64,000 nt of DNA from Acidovorax sp. 210-6 (GTDB lineage: Bacteria > Pseudomonadota > Gammaproteobacteria > Burkholderiales > Burkholderiaceae_C): positions 1,860,001-1,924,000 of the forward strand of contig NZ_JAACJE010000001.1 in the NCBI RefSeq assembly GCF_010020825.1, given 5' to 3'. Of this stretch, positions 52,099 through 62,624 are shown in pieces. Below the pieces are notes generated by a model. The model saw nothing but the letters and a program-made list of their open reading frames with translations, was not told the origin of the DNA and did not search any database. The translations under genes were made by a program, and so were the position numbers. Position 1 is the first letter of the stretch. Every line of letters starts with the position of its first letter.

Positions 52099-53106
52099 TC
52101 AGCGGCGTACCTGTAGGGCTCCAGGGTTGACGATATTGGTCGGTGTTCCCTTGATGAAGTTCGCCACGTTGTCGAATGCCGCACCAAAGTACAACTCGTA
52201 GTTGTCCTGCTCCACATAGCCGATGTGGGGCGTGCAAATGCAGTTCTCCAGCCGCAGCAGGGCGTGGCCTTGCAGGATGGGCTCGCTCTCGAACACATCC
52301 ACGGCGGCCATTCCGGGGCGGCCTCGGTTGAGAGCGGCGATCAATGCGTCAGGCTCGATGAGTTCGGCGCGCGAGGTGTTGACCAGCAAGGCTGTGGGCT
52401 TCATGGACGAAAGCCTTTCCAGGGTGACAATGCCGCGCGTGGCATCACACAGGCGCAAATGCAGTGACACCACGTCGCATTGAGCCAGGAATTCCTCACA
52501 TTGGGATGCCACCTGGTAACCATCGGTCAGTGCTTTGGCACGCGAAGCCTCGCTGCCCCAGACACGCACGTTCATGCCGAATGCTTTGCCATAGCCCGCA
52601 ACGATTTGGCCAATCTGGCCATAGCCCCAAATGCCCAAAGTCTTGCCACGCAGTACGTTGCCAATGCCGAAGTTGGGAGGCATGCCTGCGGCCTTGAGGC
52701 CTGATTGTTGCCAGGCCCCATGCTTGAGGTTGGAGATGTACTGCGGCAGGCGCCGCATGGAGGCCATGATGAGCGCCCATGTCAGCTCGGCAGGTGCGAC
52801 CGGCGAGCCCACACCCTCGGCTACGGCGATGCCACGTTCGGTGCATGCGGCTACATCGATGTGTGAGCCCACGCGTCCGGTTTGGGCGATCAACTTGAGT
52901 CGGGGGAGCTTTTCTACCAATTGGCGGGTGATCTGGGTCCGTTCGCGGATCAGCACAATGACATCGGCATCTTTGAGGCGCACCGAAAGCTGCCCCAGTC
53001 CCTTGACAGTGTTGGTATAGACCTTGGCCGAGAAGGCGTCGAGACGGGTCGCGCAGTGCAGTTTGCGCACCGCATCCTGATAGTCGTCGAGGATCACGAT
53101 GTTCAT
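52099..53106 (-). CDS. D-2-hydroxyacid dehydrogenase family protein
   Basis: This 335-residue NAD-dependent dehydrogenase has the nucleotide motif WGYGQIGQIV, the catalytic Arg in VNTSRAELIEPDAL, the Glu in AVDVFESEPI and the His in CTPHIGYVEQDNYE. The start MNIVILDDYQDAVRKL at 53106 is typical, and a longer frame is unsupported. The substrate (glycerate, lactate, phosphoglycerate-like) is not determined. It converges on the LivK-like gene. Confidence 0.92.
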   Translation of the reverse strand: MNIVILDDYQDAVRKLHCATRLDAFSAKVYTNTVKGLGQLSVRLKDADVIVLIRERTQITRQLVEKLPRLKLIAQTGRVGSHIDVAACTERGIAVAEGVGSPVAPAELTWALIMASMRRLPQYISNLKHGAWQQSGLKAAGMPPNFGIGNVLRGKTLGIWGYGQIGQIVAGYGKAFGMNVRVWGSEASRAKALTDGYQVASQCEEFLAQCDVVSLHLRLCDATRGIVTLERLSSMKPTALLVNTSRAELIEPDALIAALNRGRPGMAAVDVFESEPILQGHALLRLENCICTPHIGYVEQDNYELYFGAAFDNVANFIKGTPTNIVNPGALQVRR

Positions 53107-53200
53107 CCCGCCATTGTGCCTTGGGCGCGCCCCTGGCCTATGCAACCAGGGGTAAATGCGGCCCGCTGCAAGCAGTTCAGTTCCACCGGGCCGCGCAGTG

Positions 53201-53572
53201 CTAATGGCGCTGTTCGCAAGCGGCCATGCGCTCCAGCTCTGCACAGACATCGGCCATGCGCCCGGCAATGACCATCCGGCCATTGGCGCTGGTGTGGCAG
53301 CGCAGGGGCCGAGAAGGGGGCAGGGCTGCGCCATGACCCGGCATCTGCACCGGCCCCTGCCAGACGCGGGGTGCGCGGGAGGCTACGGGGTTGCGCGGAA
53401 GGGGTGGCATCGCACAAGGCCGGGCGTGCGGTGGTGGCAGGGCTGATGCGCGGTTGGGGCGATGAGCATGGCCTTTCCACCAGCGATACAGGCCGAGAAA
53501 AGGGCGGGGCAGGACGGACGTTGCCAAGAGAACAATTCCCATGTGAATACTCCAGAGGTCAGGGTTGAACAC
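53201..53572 (-). CDS. small protein of unknown function
   Basis: The 123-residue protein has an N-terminal hydrophobic stretch (MGIVLLATSVLPRPFLG at about residues 11-27) and a basic Pro-rich middle. The C-terminus, NGRMVIAGRMADVCAELERM, looks like an ordered helical end and is the main reason to trust the frame. It may be a small membrane-associated protein. Codon use is plausible but there is no known family. It could also be a shorter gene starting at 53542. Confidence 0.45.
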   Translation of the reverse strand: MFNPDLWSIHMGIVLLATSVLPRPFLGLYRWWKGHAHRPNRASALPPPHARPCAMPPLPRNPVASRAPRVWQGPVQMPGHGAALPPSRPLRCHTSANGRMVIAGRMADVCAELERMAACEQRH

Positions 53573-53664
53573 TGGCAGGATTGCAGGGACAGCACCACCT
53601 CAGGGCCGTGGGTCATCAGGGGCCACACGCGCGCCCGCCACCTGGGGCGGTGCAGGATGCAGGC

Positions 53665-54339
53665 TCACATGAGCATGGTGTTGCGGATCAGGCCGACGGC
53701 CAGGCCTTCGATGGCGAAGGGCTCGCCGGGGTGCACCACGATCACGGGGTAGTCGGGGTTTTCGGGCAGCAGTTCGACGCCTTGGGCGGTGCGCCGCAGG
53801 CGCTTGACGGTGACGTCATCGCCCAGGCGTGCCACGATGATCTGGCCGTTGCGCGCCTCATGGCAGGTTTTCACGGCGAGCAGGTCGCCATCCATGATGC
53901 CAACGTCGCGCATGGACATGCCGCGCACCTTGAGCAGGTAATCCGGCTTGTGCTGGAACAGGCTTTCTTCCACGCAATAGGACTGCTCCACATGTTCCTG
54001 GGCGAGAATCGGGGACCCCGCCGCCACACGCCCGACCAGGGGCAGCACCAGTTGGCTGAGGCCCGGGATGGGCAGGTTGTACTGGGTGCCACGTGCCGCG
54101 TTGAGGGAGCGAATGGCTTCACCGCGCAGACGGATGCCACGCGAGGTGCCGCTGACCAGCTCGATGACACCTTTGCGGGCCAGGGCCTGCAGGTGCTCTT
54201 CGGCTGCATTGGCAGACTTGAAGCCGAGTTCAGTGGCAATTTCGGCGCGGGTGGGCGGGGCACCGGTGCGTGCAATGGCGTTCTGGATCAGGTCCAGGAT
54301 CTGTTGCTGACGGGCTGTGAGCTTGGGGCTGCTTTGCAT
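53665..54339 (-). CDS. lexA: LexA repressor of the SOS response
   Basis: This 224-residue repressor has an N-terminal winged helix ([20 protein letters not shown]) and a C-terminal autoprotease. The scissile bond is A107-G108 in [11 protein letters not shown], the nucleophile S142 in RGMSMRDVG and K179 in VTVKRLRR, with the 37-residue S-K spacing of E. coli LexA. RecA filaments would trigger cleavage. Two SOS boxes lie directly upstream, between it and the divergent asparaginase gene. Confidence 0.97.
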   Translation of the reverse strand: MQSSPKLTARQQQILDLIQNAIARTGAPPTRAEIATELGFKSANAAEEHLQALARKGVIELVSGTSRGIRLRGEAIRSLNAARGTQYNLPIPGLSQLVLPLVGRVAAGSPILAQEHVEQSYCVEESLFQHKPDYLLKVRGMSMRDVGIMDGDLLAVKTCHEARNGQIIVARLGDDVTVKRLRRTAQGVELLPENPDYPVIVVHPGEPFAIEGLAVGLIRNTMLM

Positions 54340-54363
54340 GACGGGCTCCCGGTGGGCAAATGG

Positions 54364-54398
54364 CTGTTGTTTAATACAGTAACTGTATTCTTAACCAG
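54364..54398. promoter_or_regulatory. tandem SOS (LexA) boxes between lexA and the asparaginase gene
   Basis: CTGTTGTTTAATACAG (54364-54379) is an exact CTGT-N8-ACAG box. CTGTATTCTTAACCAG (54383-54398) differs at one position. They are 19 bases centre to centre, about two helical turns. They lie 24 and 43 bp from the lexA start and 11 bp from the asparaginase start. Autoregulation of lexA is expected. The divergent asparaginase gene could be repressed too. Confidence 0.92.
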
Positions 54399-54409
54399 TT
54401 TTTCGAGGG

Positions 54410-55387
54410 ATGCAAGTGGAAACAAAAAAAATCGTGGTGCTGGGCACGGGGGGCACGATTGCCGGAAAGGCCGCTGCAGCGGGTGACAACATTGGATATG
54501 TGGCCGGGCAGGTAAGGGTGCAGGATCTGCTTGCGGGCGTGCCGGGCCTGGCGCAGGCTGCGCAGGGGCCGCTGGATTTCGAGCAGGTGGCGCAGATCGA
54601 CAGCAAGAACATGGAGTTTGGCGTGTGGGCTGCGTTGGCGCAGCGCTGCCATGAACACCTGCAGGACGACAGCGTGCGAGCCGTGGTGATCACGCATGGC
54701 ACGGACACGTTGGAAGAGACAGCCTGGTTTCTCCACAGCGTGCTCGATGCGCGCAAGCCTGTGCTGCTGACCTGTGCCATGCGGCCCGCGACGGCGATCG
54801 CCCCCGATGGGCCGCAGAACCTGCTGGACGCGATGGCTGTGGCGCATGCGCCGGGGGCCAGGGGGGTGCTGGTGGTGTGTGCCGGTGCCGTGCATGGTGC
54901 GCGGCAGGTTCAGAAGGTGCATCCGTACCGCGTGGATGCGTTCAGCTCGGGCGAAGGCGGGCCGTTGGGCTGGGTGGAGGAAGGGCGCGTGCGCTTGGCG
55001 CAGGATTGGCCTCAAGCGCAGGCGGGATGGGCGCAGGGCGCTCTTGAAAAAGTAGCGTCCGGTGCGTCCTGGCCGCGTGTCGAGATCGTCATGAACTACG
55101 CTGGGGCGTGTGGGGCCACGGTCGATGCGCTGGTGCGCGACGGCGTTCAGGGCCTGGTGGTGGCAGCCACGGGCAACGGTACGCTGCACCATGCGCTGCA
55201 AGCCGCGCTGGAGCGCGCGCAGCAAGCCGGCGTGGCTGTGCGCGTGACCACGCGCTGCCCCTTGGGTCAGGTGCTGTCCTTGCCCTGGGCCCACGCTGCG
55301 CTGCCACTGTCGCCGGGCCTCATTCCGGTCAAGGCCAGGGTGTCCTTGTTGCTGGAACTGCTGGGCGCATCGGCTCCCACGCTCTGA
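54410..55387 (+). CDS. asparaginase (L-asparaginase/glutaminase family)
   Basis: This 325-residue hydrolase deamidates asparagine. The nucleophile Thr16 is in GTGGTIAG and the second triad THGTDTLEETAWFLH at about 95-109 carries Thr and Asp. No signal peptide is visible, so it is cytoplasmic despite sequence resembling type II enzymes. The start MQVETKKIVVLGTGG at 54410 is chosen. It is divergent from lexA and shares the SOS-box region. Confidence 0.92.
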   Translation: MQVETKKIVVLGTGGTIAGKAAAAGDNIGYVAGQVRVQDLLAGVPGLAQAAQGPLDFEQVAQIDSKNMEFGVWAALAQRCHEHLQDDSVRAVVITHGTDTLEETAWFLHSVLDARKPVLLTCAMRPATAIAPDGPQNLLDAMAVAHAPGARGVLVVCAGAVHGARQVQKVHPYRVDAFSSGEGGPLGWVEEGRVRLAQDWPQAQAGWAQGALEKVASGASWPRVEIVMNYAGACGATVDALVRDGVQGLVVAATGNGTLHHALQAALERAQQAGVAVRVTTRCPLGQVLSLPWAHAALPLSPGLIPVKARVSLLLELLGASAPTL

Positions 55388-55393
55388 AAACGA

Positions 55394-55417
55394 CAACGCC
55401 CCGCATGCGGGGCGTTG
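55394..55417. terminator. symmetric hairpin between asparaginase and adk
   Basis: CAACGCCCCGCATGCGGGGC plus GTTG is a perfect 24-bp palindrome between the ends of convergent genes. On minus, TCGTTTTC follows, a weak T-run for adk. It is therefore likely a bidirectional terminator. Confidence 0.75.
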
Positions 55418-55453
55418 CAGAGGCTGCAGGCCGTGGCCCGCAAGCTTGATCTC

Positions 55454-57034
<1,581 letters not shown>

Positions 57035-57038
<4 letters not shown>

Positions 57039-57217
57039 CGCTCCAGCTCTTCGTCGGTCAGCGGACGGGCCTCGTTTTCCAGCAGGACGGGAATGCCGTC
57101 GCGCACCGGGTAGGCCAGGCGGGCGCTGCGCGAGATGAGTTCCTGGCGCTCCCGGTCGTAGGTGAGGGGGCCTTTGGTGACGGGGCAGACCAGCAGTTCG
57201 AGCAGTTTGGTGTCCAT
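57035..57217 (-). CDS. Trm112/YcaR family small protein
   Basis: The 60-residue protein reads [20 protein letters not shown], with the typical [11 protein letters not shown] start and an [19 protein letters not shown] end. E. coli YcaR sits in the same place, between lpxK and kdsB. The zinc Cys pattern of eukaryotic Trm112 is reduced to one Cys. Exact role in bacteria is unsettled, possibly a methyltransferase cofactor. Confidence 0.9.
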
Positions 57218-57244
57218 GGCGGTGCAGTGGGGAAAGACGGGAAA

Positions 57245-58261
57245 TCAGGAGCGCGATGATAGCGAGCCCAGCGCAGCCAACTTCGCATCCAGGGCCTCGA
57301 AAAAGCCGGGAGCAATTTCCAACCGCAGTGGCACTGCCAGTGCGTCCGGATGAAGGCGCCAGAGCTTGGCGGCATCTTTTTCAGTGCAAATCAGTGTGTA
57401 GGGCTTATCTGATGGGCGCTGCCAGCTATCATAATCATAGTGATCCGGCAGTGCCAGAGTGCGTTGGGGTTCCAGGCCGGATTGCTGCAGCAGGGCAAAA
57501 AAGTCTCTGGGCCGGGCAATGCCCGCCAGTGCGAGCAGTGGCTGAGCTTGCAATTGGTGCAGTGGCACCTGGCTGCCATCGGCACGTACTGCGGTGGGTG
57601 CCAGGCTGCGCTGCATGGCGAAGCAGGGTGCGCTGCCGCCTTTCGGGGCGGTGCCTGCGTGCACCACCAGATCCACAGGCCGAGGCCAAGGCTCGCGCAG
57701 CGGGCCTGCGGGCAGCAGCCAGCCGTTGCCTACGCCATCGTTGTTGAACACGCAGACCTCGATGTTGCGCGCCAGCGCCAGGTGCTGCAGCCCATCGTCG
57801 CACACGATGATGTCGATGTCGGGATGGCTTTGGCGCAGTGCCTGTGCGGCCTCCAGGCGCTGGCTCGCCACGAAGACCGGTACTTTGCATTGGCGGGCAA
57901 TCAGCAGGGGCTCGTCGCCCGCGGCGCTGGGGGGGCTGTCGGGCAGCACTGCGCGGCAGTCGGTGCTGCTGCGACCGTAGCCGCGCGATACAACCCCAGG
58001 CCGCCAGCCACGGACCTGCAGGTGGCGCACCACAGCCATCACCACGGGTGTTTTGCCCGCGCCGCCCGCCACCACATTGCCCACCACAATGACCGGAACG
58101 CCCGGATGACCCGATGGAAGAATGCGCGCCGCATACAAGCCCCGGCGCAGGCGCACAAGCAGCCCCATGAGCAGTGACAGGGGCCAGAGCAGGCAGGCCA
58201 GCGCGCCGCGTTGCCGCCACGCGCGTTGCAGCGCGGGGCTGGCGTCGCTGACCTGGTGCAT
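57245..58261 (-). CDS. lpxK: tetraacyldisaccharide 4'-kinase
   Basis: This 338-residue inner-membrane-associated kinase phosphorylates the lipid A disaccharide at the 4' position. P-loop [15 protein letters not shown] and [18 protein letters not shown] carry the catalytic residues. [10 protein letters not shown] is conserved near the C-terminus. The piece just before it ([17 protein letters not shown], residues about 273-289) overlaps palindrome copy J. First helix [20 protein letters not shown] anchors it. It forms a block with kdsB. Confidence 0.95.
   Translation of the reverse strand: MHQVSDASPALQRAWRQRGALACLLWPLSLLMGLLVRLRRGLYAARILPSGHPGVPVIVVGNVVAGGAGKTPVVMAVVRHLQVRGWRPGVVSRGYGRSSTDCRAVLPDSPPSAAGDEPLLIARQCKVPVFVASQRLEAAQALRQSHPDIDIIVCDDGLQHLALARNIEVCVFNNDGVGNGWLLPAGPLREPWPRPVDLVVHAGTAPKGGSAPCFAMQRSLAPTAVRADGSQVPLHQLQAQPLLALAGIARPRDFFALLQQSGLEPQRTLALPDHYDYDSWQRPSDKPYTLICTEKDAAKLWRLHPDALAVPLRLEIAPGFFEALDAKLAALGSLSSRS
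57398..57446 (-). repeat. dispersed palindrome, copy J (inside lpxK)
   Basis: On minus: CACTATGATTATGATAGC, TGGCAGCGCCCATCAG, ATAAGCCCTACAC. It matches the ATAGCTG-GCGC-ATAAGCGCTAC layout of copy F at roughly three quarters of positions and is read in frame just before the conserved CTEKDA motif. Copies this diverged could also be chance. Confidence 0.55.
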
Positions 58262-58297
58262 GTGAGGCTGCGGGCTGGCAGCAGTGATGGACGGCGC

Positions 58298-58729
58298 CTA
58301 CTTGCCTGCGCCCGCGCGGGCGGAGGACTGGGTGGCAAAGGTGATTTGCGTGAGGCCCACGCGGCGCGCGGCCTCCATCACCGAGATGACCGATTGGTGC
58401 GGCGCCAGTGCGTCTGCACTGATGATGACCACCGTACCCTGGCCCGCCTTGGCGGCATCGCGCAGTGCCGCGGCGAGGTGATCCACGCTCTTGCCGTCGA
58501 TGCCGCTCTTGTTGATGGCATAGCGGCCATCGGCAGCCACGGCCACCACCACTTCCTTGGGGTGGTCGCGTTGTTGCTCGGCGTCGGCCACGGGCAGGGT
58601 GAGCTGCAGCTCGGTGAACTTGCTGTAGGTGGTGGTCAGCATCAGAAAGATGAGGATCACCAGCAGCACGTCGATGAAGGGGATCAGGTTGATCTCCGGC
58701 TCTTCCTTGGCGCGGGGGCGGAAGTTCAT
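58298..58729 (-). CDS. exbD: ExbD/TolR-family biopolymer transport protein
   Basis: The 143-residue protein has an N-terminal helix EINLIPFIDVLLVILIFLML with the essential Asp (D20). It works with ExbB to use the proton gradient for TonB-dependent uptake or Tol function. The C-terminal periplasmic domain begins VAVAADGRYAINK. It is next to exbB (22 bp). A Tol role cannot be excluded, but TolA/TolB are absent here. Confidence 0.93.
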   Translation of the reverse strand: MNFRPRAKEEPEINLIPFIDVLLVILIFLMLTTTYSKFTELQLTLPVADAEQQRDHPKEVVVAVAADGRYAINKSGIDGKSVDHLAAALRDAAKAGQGTVVIISADALAPHQSVISVMEAARRVGLTQITFATQSSARAGAGK

Positions 58730-58751
58730 GGGGCAGCCTTTGCCGGTACGT

Positions 58752-59384
58752 TCACTTCTTGTGGCGCAACAGGTGGCGCACGAACTGCTCGGACGACAGC
58801 TCCAGCGTCAGCAGGTAGGCATCCACGCGGCTGCGGAAGTAGCGCCAGAAAATCAGTGCCGGAATGGCCACCATCAGGCCAAATGCGGTGTTGTAGAGCG
58901 CCACCGATATGCCGTGCGCCAGCTGCGCCGGATTGCCGCTGCCCATGCCGCCTGTGGCACCGCCCTGGGAGCCGAAGATCTCGATCATGCCCACCACGGT
59001 GCCCAGCAGGCCCAGCAGCGGCGCCGCCGATGCGATGGTTGCCAGTGCACTGAGGTACTTTTCAAGCCGGTGCGCAACCACGCGGCCAGCGCCTTCCATG
59101 GCAGCGCGCAGATCGGCCTCGGACGTGCGGGGGTTGCTGTTGAGCGTGCGCAGGCCTGTGGCCAGCACTTCGCCCAGCGCCGAATTCTGTGCCAGCTTGC
59201 CCACCACGTCGGGGCCGGGGAGGGATTGCGAGGACACGGAAATCGCTTCATCCAGCAACTTGGGCGGGATGATGCGGTTGGATTTGAGGGAGATGAAACG
59301 CTCGAAAATCAGCGCAAGGGCCAGAACCGAGCAGGCGATCAGGGGCCAGATGGGCCAGCCTGCGGCTTGTATGATGGACAGCAA
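58752..59384 (-). CDS. exbB: ExbB/TolQ-family proton channel protein
   Basis: This 210-residue three-helix membrane protein starts with TTG (59384-59382; LLSIIQAAGWPIWPL), preceded by GGAGACAAG. The longer ATG frame upstream is not credible. Conserved LGLLGTVVGMIEIFGSQGG and SVALYNTAFGLMVAIPALIF form the channel helices. It forms the motor with ExbD. Upstream is a roughly 350 bp gap with an AT-rich segment. Confidence 0.9.
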   Translation of the reverse strand: MLSIIQAAGWPIWPLIACSVLALALIFERFISLKSNRIIPPKLLDEAISVSSQSLPGPDVVGKLAQNSALGEVLATGLRTLNSNPRTSEADLRAAMEGAGRVVAHRLEKYLSALATIASAAPLLGLLGTVVGMIEIFGSQGGATGGMGSGNPAQLAHGISVALYNTAFGLMVAIPALIFWRYFRSRVDAYLLTLELSSEQFVRHLLRHKK

Positions 59385-59730
59385 TTGTCTTGTCTCCGCA
59401 CGGGGTGGGCAAAAAGCGATTATGGCCCAGCTTTGTGGCCATCCCTGTGCAACAGGGGGGGCTGTGATTGCATCCGTTTGTATGTGCGTCTCACCCACAG
59501 TTTCTGTGGATAACTTTGTGGAGAAGGCTGGTGTCGATGGCCGCACAACGGCGCCACACCGTGGCTGGAACAAAATGCTGGTTTTTTGAGCAGCGAAAAA
59601 ATCAATAAAATCAATAAGATGCACGAATTTCTGTGTGTTGAGGCACATGGCAATGAGCAAATGCTTACAACCATGACACTTTTGCGCTCTGTGGAATACT
59701 GCGGCGCAACAAGCCCGGAAAAGCGCATGG
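59385..59730. promoter_or_regulatory. intergenic region with DnaA-box consensus and AT-rich segment
   Basis: TGTGGATAA (59505-59513) is the exact complement of the DnaA box TTATCCACA. Around 59580-59620 follows an AT-rich stretch (CGAAAAAATCAATAAAATC). The region separates exbB (-) from xseA (+), and both promoters must be here. I do not see further full boxes, so it is not a replication origin on this evidence. Confidence 0.45.
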
Positions 59731-61038
59731 ATGCAGGCCATGGGCATTGAAAACCCACTCACGGCGCCGCGTGTCTGGGAGGTTGGGGCGCTGTGCCGCG
59801 CCGTGGCGGACACGCTGCAGGCACGCTTCAACCCTGTGGCCGTGCGCGGCGAGATCACAGGCTTTTCACGCGCTGCCAGCGGGCATTGCTACTTTGCCCT
59901 CAAGGATGGCCAGGGCCAGATCCGCTGTGCGATGTTCCGTCGGGCTGCCGAGGCGCTGGATTTCGTGCCGCGTGACGGCGAACTCGTCGAGGTCCAGGGC
60001 CGTCTGGGCGTGTACGAGGCGCGCGGTGACCTGCAACTCGTCGTCGAGCAACTGCGCCGCGCAGGGCAGGGCGCCTTGTTCGAGCAGTTTCTGCGGCTCA
60101 AGGCCCGGCTGGACGCCGAGGGCCTGTTCGACCCGTCCCGCAAGCGTGCGCTGCCGACCCTGCCCAGGGGGATCGGGCTGGTGACGTCCACCGGTGCGGC
60201 GGCACTGCACGATGTGGTGACCGCCTTGCGCCGTCGTGCCCCGCACCTGCCCGTGGTGCTGGTGCCGGCCCAGGTGCAGGGTGCGCAGGCACCGGCCAGC
60301 CTGTGTGCGGCGCTGTCGCGCCTGTACCGCCTGGCGTTGGCGGGCGATGTGGCTATCGATGCCATCCTGCTGGTGCGGGGCGGTGGCTCCATCGAAGACC
60401 TCTGGGCTTTCAACGACGAGCAACTGGCGCGCACCATCGTGCAAAGCCCGGTGCCCGTGGTCTGCGGGGTGGGGCACGAAACGGATTTCACCATCGCCGA
60501 CTTCTGCGCCGACCTGCGCGCGCCCACGCCCACCGCTGCCGCCGAGTTGGTCGCCCAGCCGCGCGCGGTGTGGCTGGGGGCGCTCGATTTACTGGGCGAG
60601 CGGCTCCAGGACGGCGTGCAGCGCCAGATCGATCTGCGCGGCCAGCGCCTGGATCACCTGACCCTGCGCCTGGGGCGCCCTTCGGGTCTGGCGGCGCGCG
60701 AGCAGCAGCGACTGTCCGTCCTGCATGGCCGTCTGCGCCACGCGGTGCTATTCAAAATGCAGCGTCTGACCCAATCCCAGCAAGCGGTGGAGGCCCGGTT
60801 GCCGCAAGCCATGCAGCGACACCTTGCGGCGCAAGAAGAGCGCCTGGCGCGCTGTGCGCTGCGCTTGGATTTGCTGGCCCCGCAGCGTGTGCTGGAGCGC
60901 GGCTACGCCATCCTTTGCGACGCGCAAGGCCACACGGTGACCAGCGTTCAACAAGCCCACACCGACGACACATTGCAGGCCCAGCTTGCCGATGGACGGC
61001 TGGAACTGCGGGTGCAGGCGCCGCACCCATCGTCGTGA
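59731..61038 (+). CDS. xseA: exodeoxyribonuclease VII large subunit
   Basis: This 435-residue nuclease subunit has an N-terminal OB fold (VAVRGEITGFSRAASGHCYF), the catalytic core with ALHDVVTALRRRAPHLPVVL, AILLVRGGGSIEDLWAFNDE and CGVGHETDFTIADF, and a C-terminal coiled region. With XseB (not in the window) it degrades single-stranded DNA. Start is the ATG at 59731 or 59740. Confidence 0.96.
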   Translation: MQAMGIENPLTAPRVWEVGALCRAVADTLQARFNPVAVRGEITGFSRAASGHCYFALKDGQGQIRCAMFRRAAEALDFVPRDGELVEVQGRLGVYEARGDLQLVVEQLRRAGQGALFEQFLRLKARLDAEGLFDPSRKRALPTLPRGIGLVTSTGAAALHDVVTALRRRAPHLPVVLVPAQVQGAQAPASLCAALSRLYRLALAGDVAIDAILLVRGGGSIEDLWAFNDEQLARTIVQSPVPVVCGVGHETDFTIADFCADLRAPTPTAAAELVAQPRAVWLGALDLLGERLQDGVQRQIDLRGQRLDHLTLRLGRPSGLAAREQQRLSVLHGRLRHAVLFKMQRLTQSQQAVEARLPQAMQRHLAAQEERLARCALRLDLLAPQRVLERGYAILCDAQGHTVTSVQQAHTDDTLQAQLADGRLELRVQAPHPSS

Positions 61039-61170
61039 TCCCCACCGCCGACGCGGACAAAGCCCCAGGCCAGCAAAGATCAGGGCTTGTTCCTACAATG
61101 GCTTGTTGACCCGAACGCCACCGGCTGGTGCCGGTGCCGCATTCCCCACCACAGAAGAAAGGATCGCTCC

Positions 61171-61752
61171 ATGGAACACACTTTGCCCGCGCTGCCCTAC
61201 GCCATTGACGCCCTGGCCCCGCACTACAGCAAGGAAACGCTGGAATACCACCACGGCAAGCACCACAACGCCTACGTGGTGAACCTGAACAACCTGCAGA
61301 AGGGCACCGAGTTCGAATCGATGTCCCTCGAAGACATCGTCAAGAAGTCCAGCGGCGGCATCTATAACAACGCTGCGCAGATCTGGAATCACACCTTCTT
61401 CTGGAACTGCATGACCCCCAACGGTGGCGGTGAACCTACGGGCGCCCTGGCAGCCGCGATCAACGCCAAGTGGGGCAGCTACGCCGCTTTCAAGGAAGCC
61501 TTCGTCAAGAGCGCTGTGGGCAACTTCGGCTCCGGCTGGACCTGGCTGGTGAAGAAGGCCGACGGCAGCGTGGACATCGTCAATACCGGTGCCGCTGGCA
61601 CGCCCCTGACCACCGCCGACAAGGCCCTGCTGACCGTGGACGTGTGGGAGCATGCCTACTACATCGACTACCGCAACCTGCGCCAGAAGTTCGTCGAAAC
61701 CTTCCTGTCCAACCTGGTGAACTGGAAGTTTGCCGAGGCCAATTTCGCCTGA
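61171..61752 (+). CDS. sodB: iron superoxide dismutase
   Basis: This 193-residue cytosolic enzyme converts superoxide to peroxide and oxygen. Ligands H27 ([12 protein letters not shown]), His in IWNHTFFW, and Asp and His in [12 protein letters not shown] are present. The Fe-type motif is seen in FGSGWTWLV and the [12 protein letters not shown] stretch. The start [15 protein letters not shown] at 61171 has AGAAAGGA upstream. A terminator follows. Confidence 0.97.
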   Translation: MEHTLPALPYAIDALAPHYSKETLEYHHGKHHNAYVVNLNNLQKGTEFESMSLEDIVKKSSGGIYNNAAQIWNHTFFWNCMTPNGGGEPTGALAAAINAKWGSYAAFKEAFVKSAVGNFGSGWTWLVKKADGSVDIVNTGAAGTPLTTADKALLTVDVWEHAYYIDYRNLRQKFVETFLSNLVNWKFAEANFA

Positions 61753-61778
61753 ACGGACGCGGGTTCCGCCCAACATAG

Positions 61779-61808
61779 AAATGGCCCCGATGGGGCCATT
61801 TTTTTTTG
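61779..61808 (+). terminator. terminator after sodB
   Basis: AAATGGCCCC, GAT and GGGGCCATTT form a ten-base stem with a three-base loop followed by T-rich TTTTTT. It lies 27 bp after the stop and just before palindrome copy K. Confidence 0.9.
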
Positions 61809-61809
61809 G

Positions 61810-61873
61810 TCAACTATTGACTTGACGCTTATCAATAAAGCGCCAATAGCTATCGAATATATAGCATTTCAGG
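61810..61873 (-). repeat. dispersed palindrome, copy K (convergent gene end)
   Basis: On minus: CTGAAATGCTATATATTCG, ATAGCTATTGGCGC, TTTATTGATAAGCG, TCAAGTCAATAG. All outer and inner blocks are recognisable. Its edge reaches the stop of the DUF192 gene at 61869-61871. Confidence 0.75.
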
Positions 61874-62339
61874 GTTTGCGAAACGGCCCGCCCTGCAGCT
61901 TGAACCCCGCCTGGATGCCCCGCTGCTTGAACCACCCCTGGTTCATCTCCAGCACATAGCGCACTGGTTTTGCTGAGCAGTGCGAATCCAGTGTCTGCGG
62001 CTTCATGTCGGCCAGGTTCACCACGGTGCCGTCATCAGCCACAAAAGCCGCGGTCAGGGGAAGCAGGGTGTTCTTCATCCAGAAGCACTGCTGCGCTGGC
62101 TGCTCGAACACAAACAGCATGCCCTCGTGCGTCGGCATGTCCTGGCGGTGCATCAGGCCGATGGCGCGTTGCCGGTCGGTTTGCGCCACCTGGGCGTCGA
62201 TGCGGTGCATGCCTGCGGTCAGCTCCACGCGGGGCAAGTCGCGCTGGGGGCCTTCCTGCGCAAGAACGCCCGTGGCAAGTGCCAGCAGAGCGGTGCCCAG
62301 TGCGCCGGACACAAGAGAGAACAAAGGTTTCAGTGCCAT
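61869..62339 (-). CDS. exported DUF192 protein
   Basis: The 156-residue protein has a signal peptide (MALKPLFSLVSGALGTALLA to VLAQE). The DUF192 domain carries RQRAIGLMHRQDMPTHEGML, FWMKNTLLPLTAAFVADD and HCSAKPVRYVLEMNQGW. Many members adjoin metabolic genes, but function is unproven. The start at 62339 is chosen for the signal. The stop lies inside palindrome copy K. Confidence 0.9.
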   Translation of the reverse strand: MALKPLFSLVSGALGTALLALATGVLAQEGPQRDLPRVELTAGMHRIDAQVAQTDRQRAIGLMHRQDMPTHEGMLFVFEQPAQQCFWMKNTLLPLTAAFVADDGTVVNLADMKPQTLDSHCSAKPVRYVLEMNQGWFKQRGIQAGFKLQGGPFRKP

Positions 62340-62624
62340 GGTTGAGTGCAGACAAAACGCGCCAGGGGGGGGACGGGTTCGCCCTGGCACCACCGGCACG
62401 CGCGCTCTGCGGCATGCCACCCAGGGGGCGATTGTGCGGCAAGCGAGCGCGGTCAGGCAGCCGAGCAGGCCGAACCGTCGCTGATTGCAACATGCGAAAA
62501 CGCCGTGCGCCTTGTGGTGCCGTAAGGCTTGAGTCGGGCTTTTCTCGTTAGAATCTTCGCGCAATACTCTGCTTTGCCCAACCCGCTGAATACCCTTCAG
62601 CATTCCACCGGAGACCTCCCGTCC

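Noticed and set aside
55030-55062. Further palindrome copy in the asparaginase gene
   Set aside because: GCGCTCTTGAAAAAGTAGCG is reminiscent of one arm, but the block order and second arm are missing, so chance is likely.
59385-59730. Replication origin near xseA
   Set aside because: Only one full DnaA box is visible, with no box cluster, GATC-rich region or dnaA/dnaN nearby.
62340-62624. Gene between the DUF192 gene and icd
   Set aside because: Frames here lack a ribosome binding site and recognisable sequence. The stretch holds the promoter of icd and probably that of the DUF192 gene.
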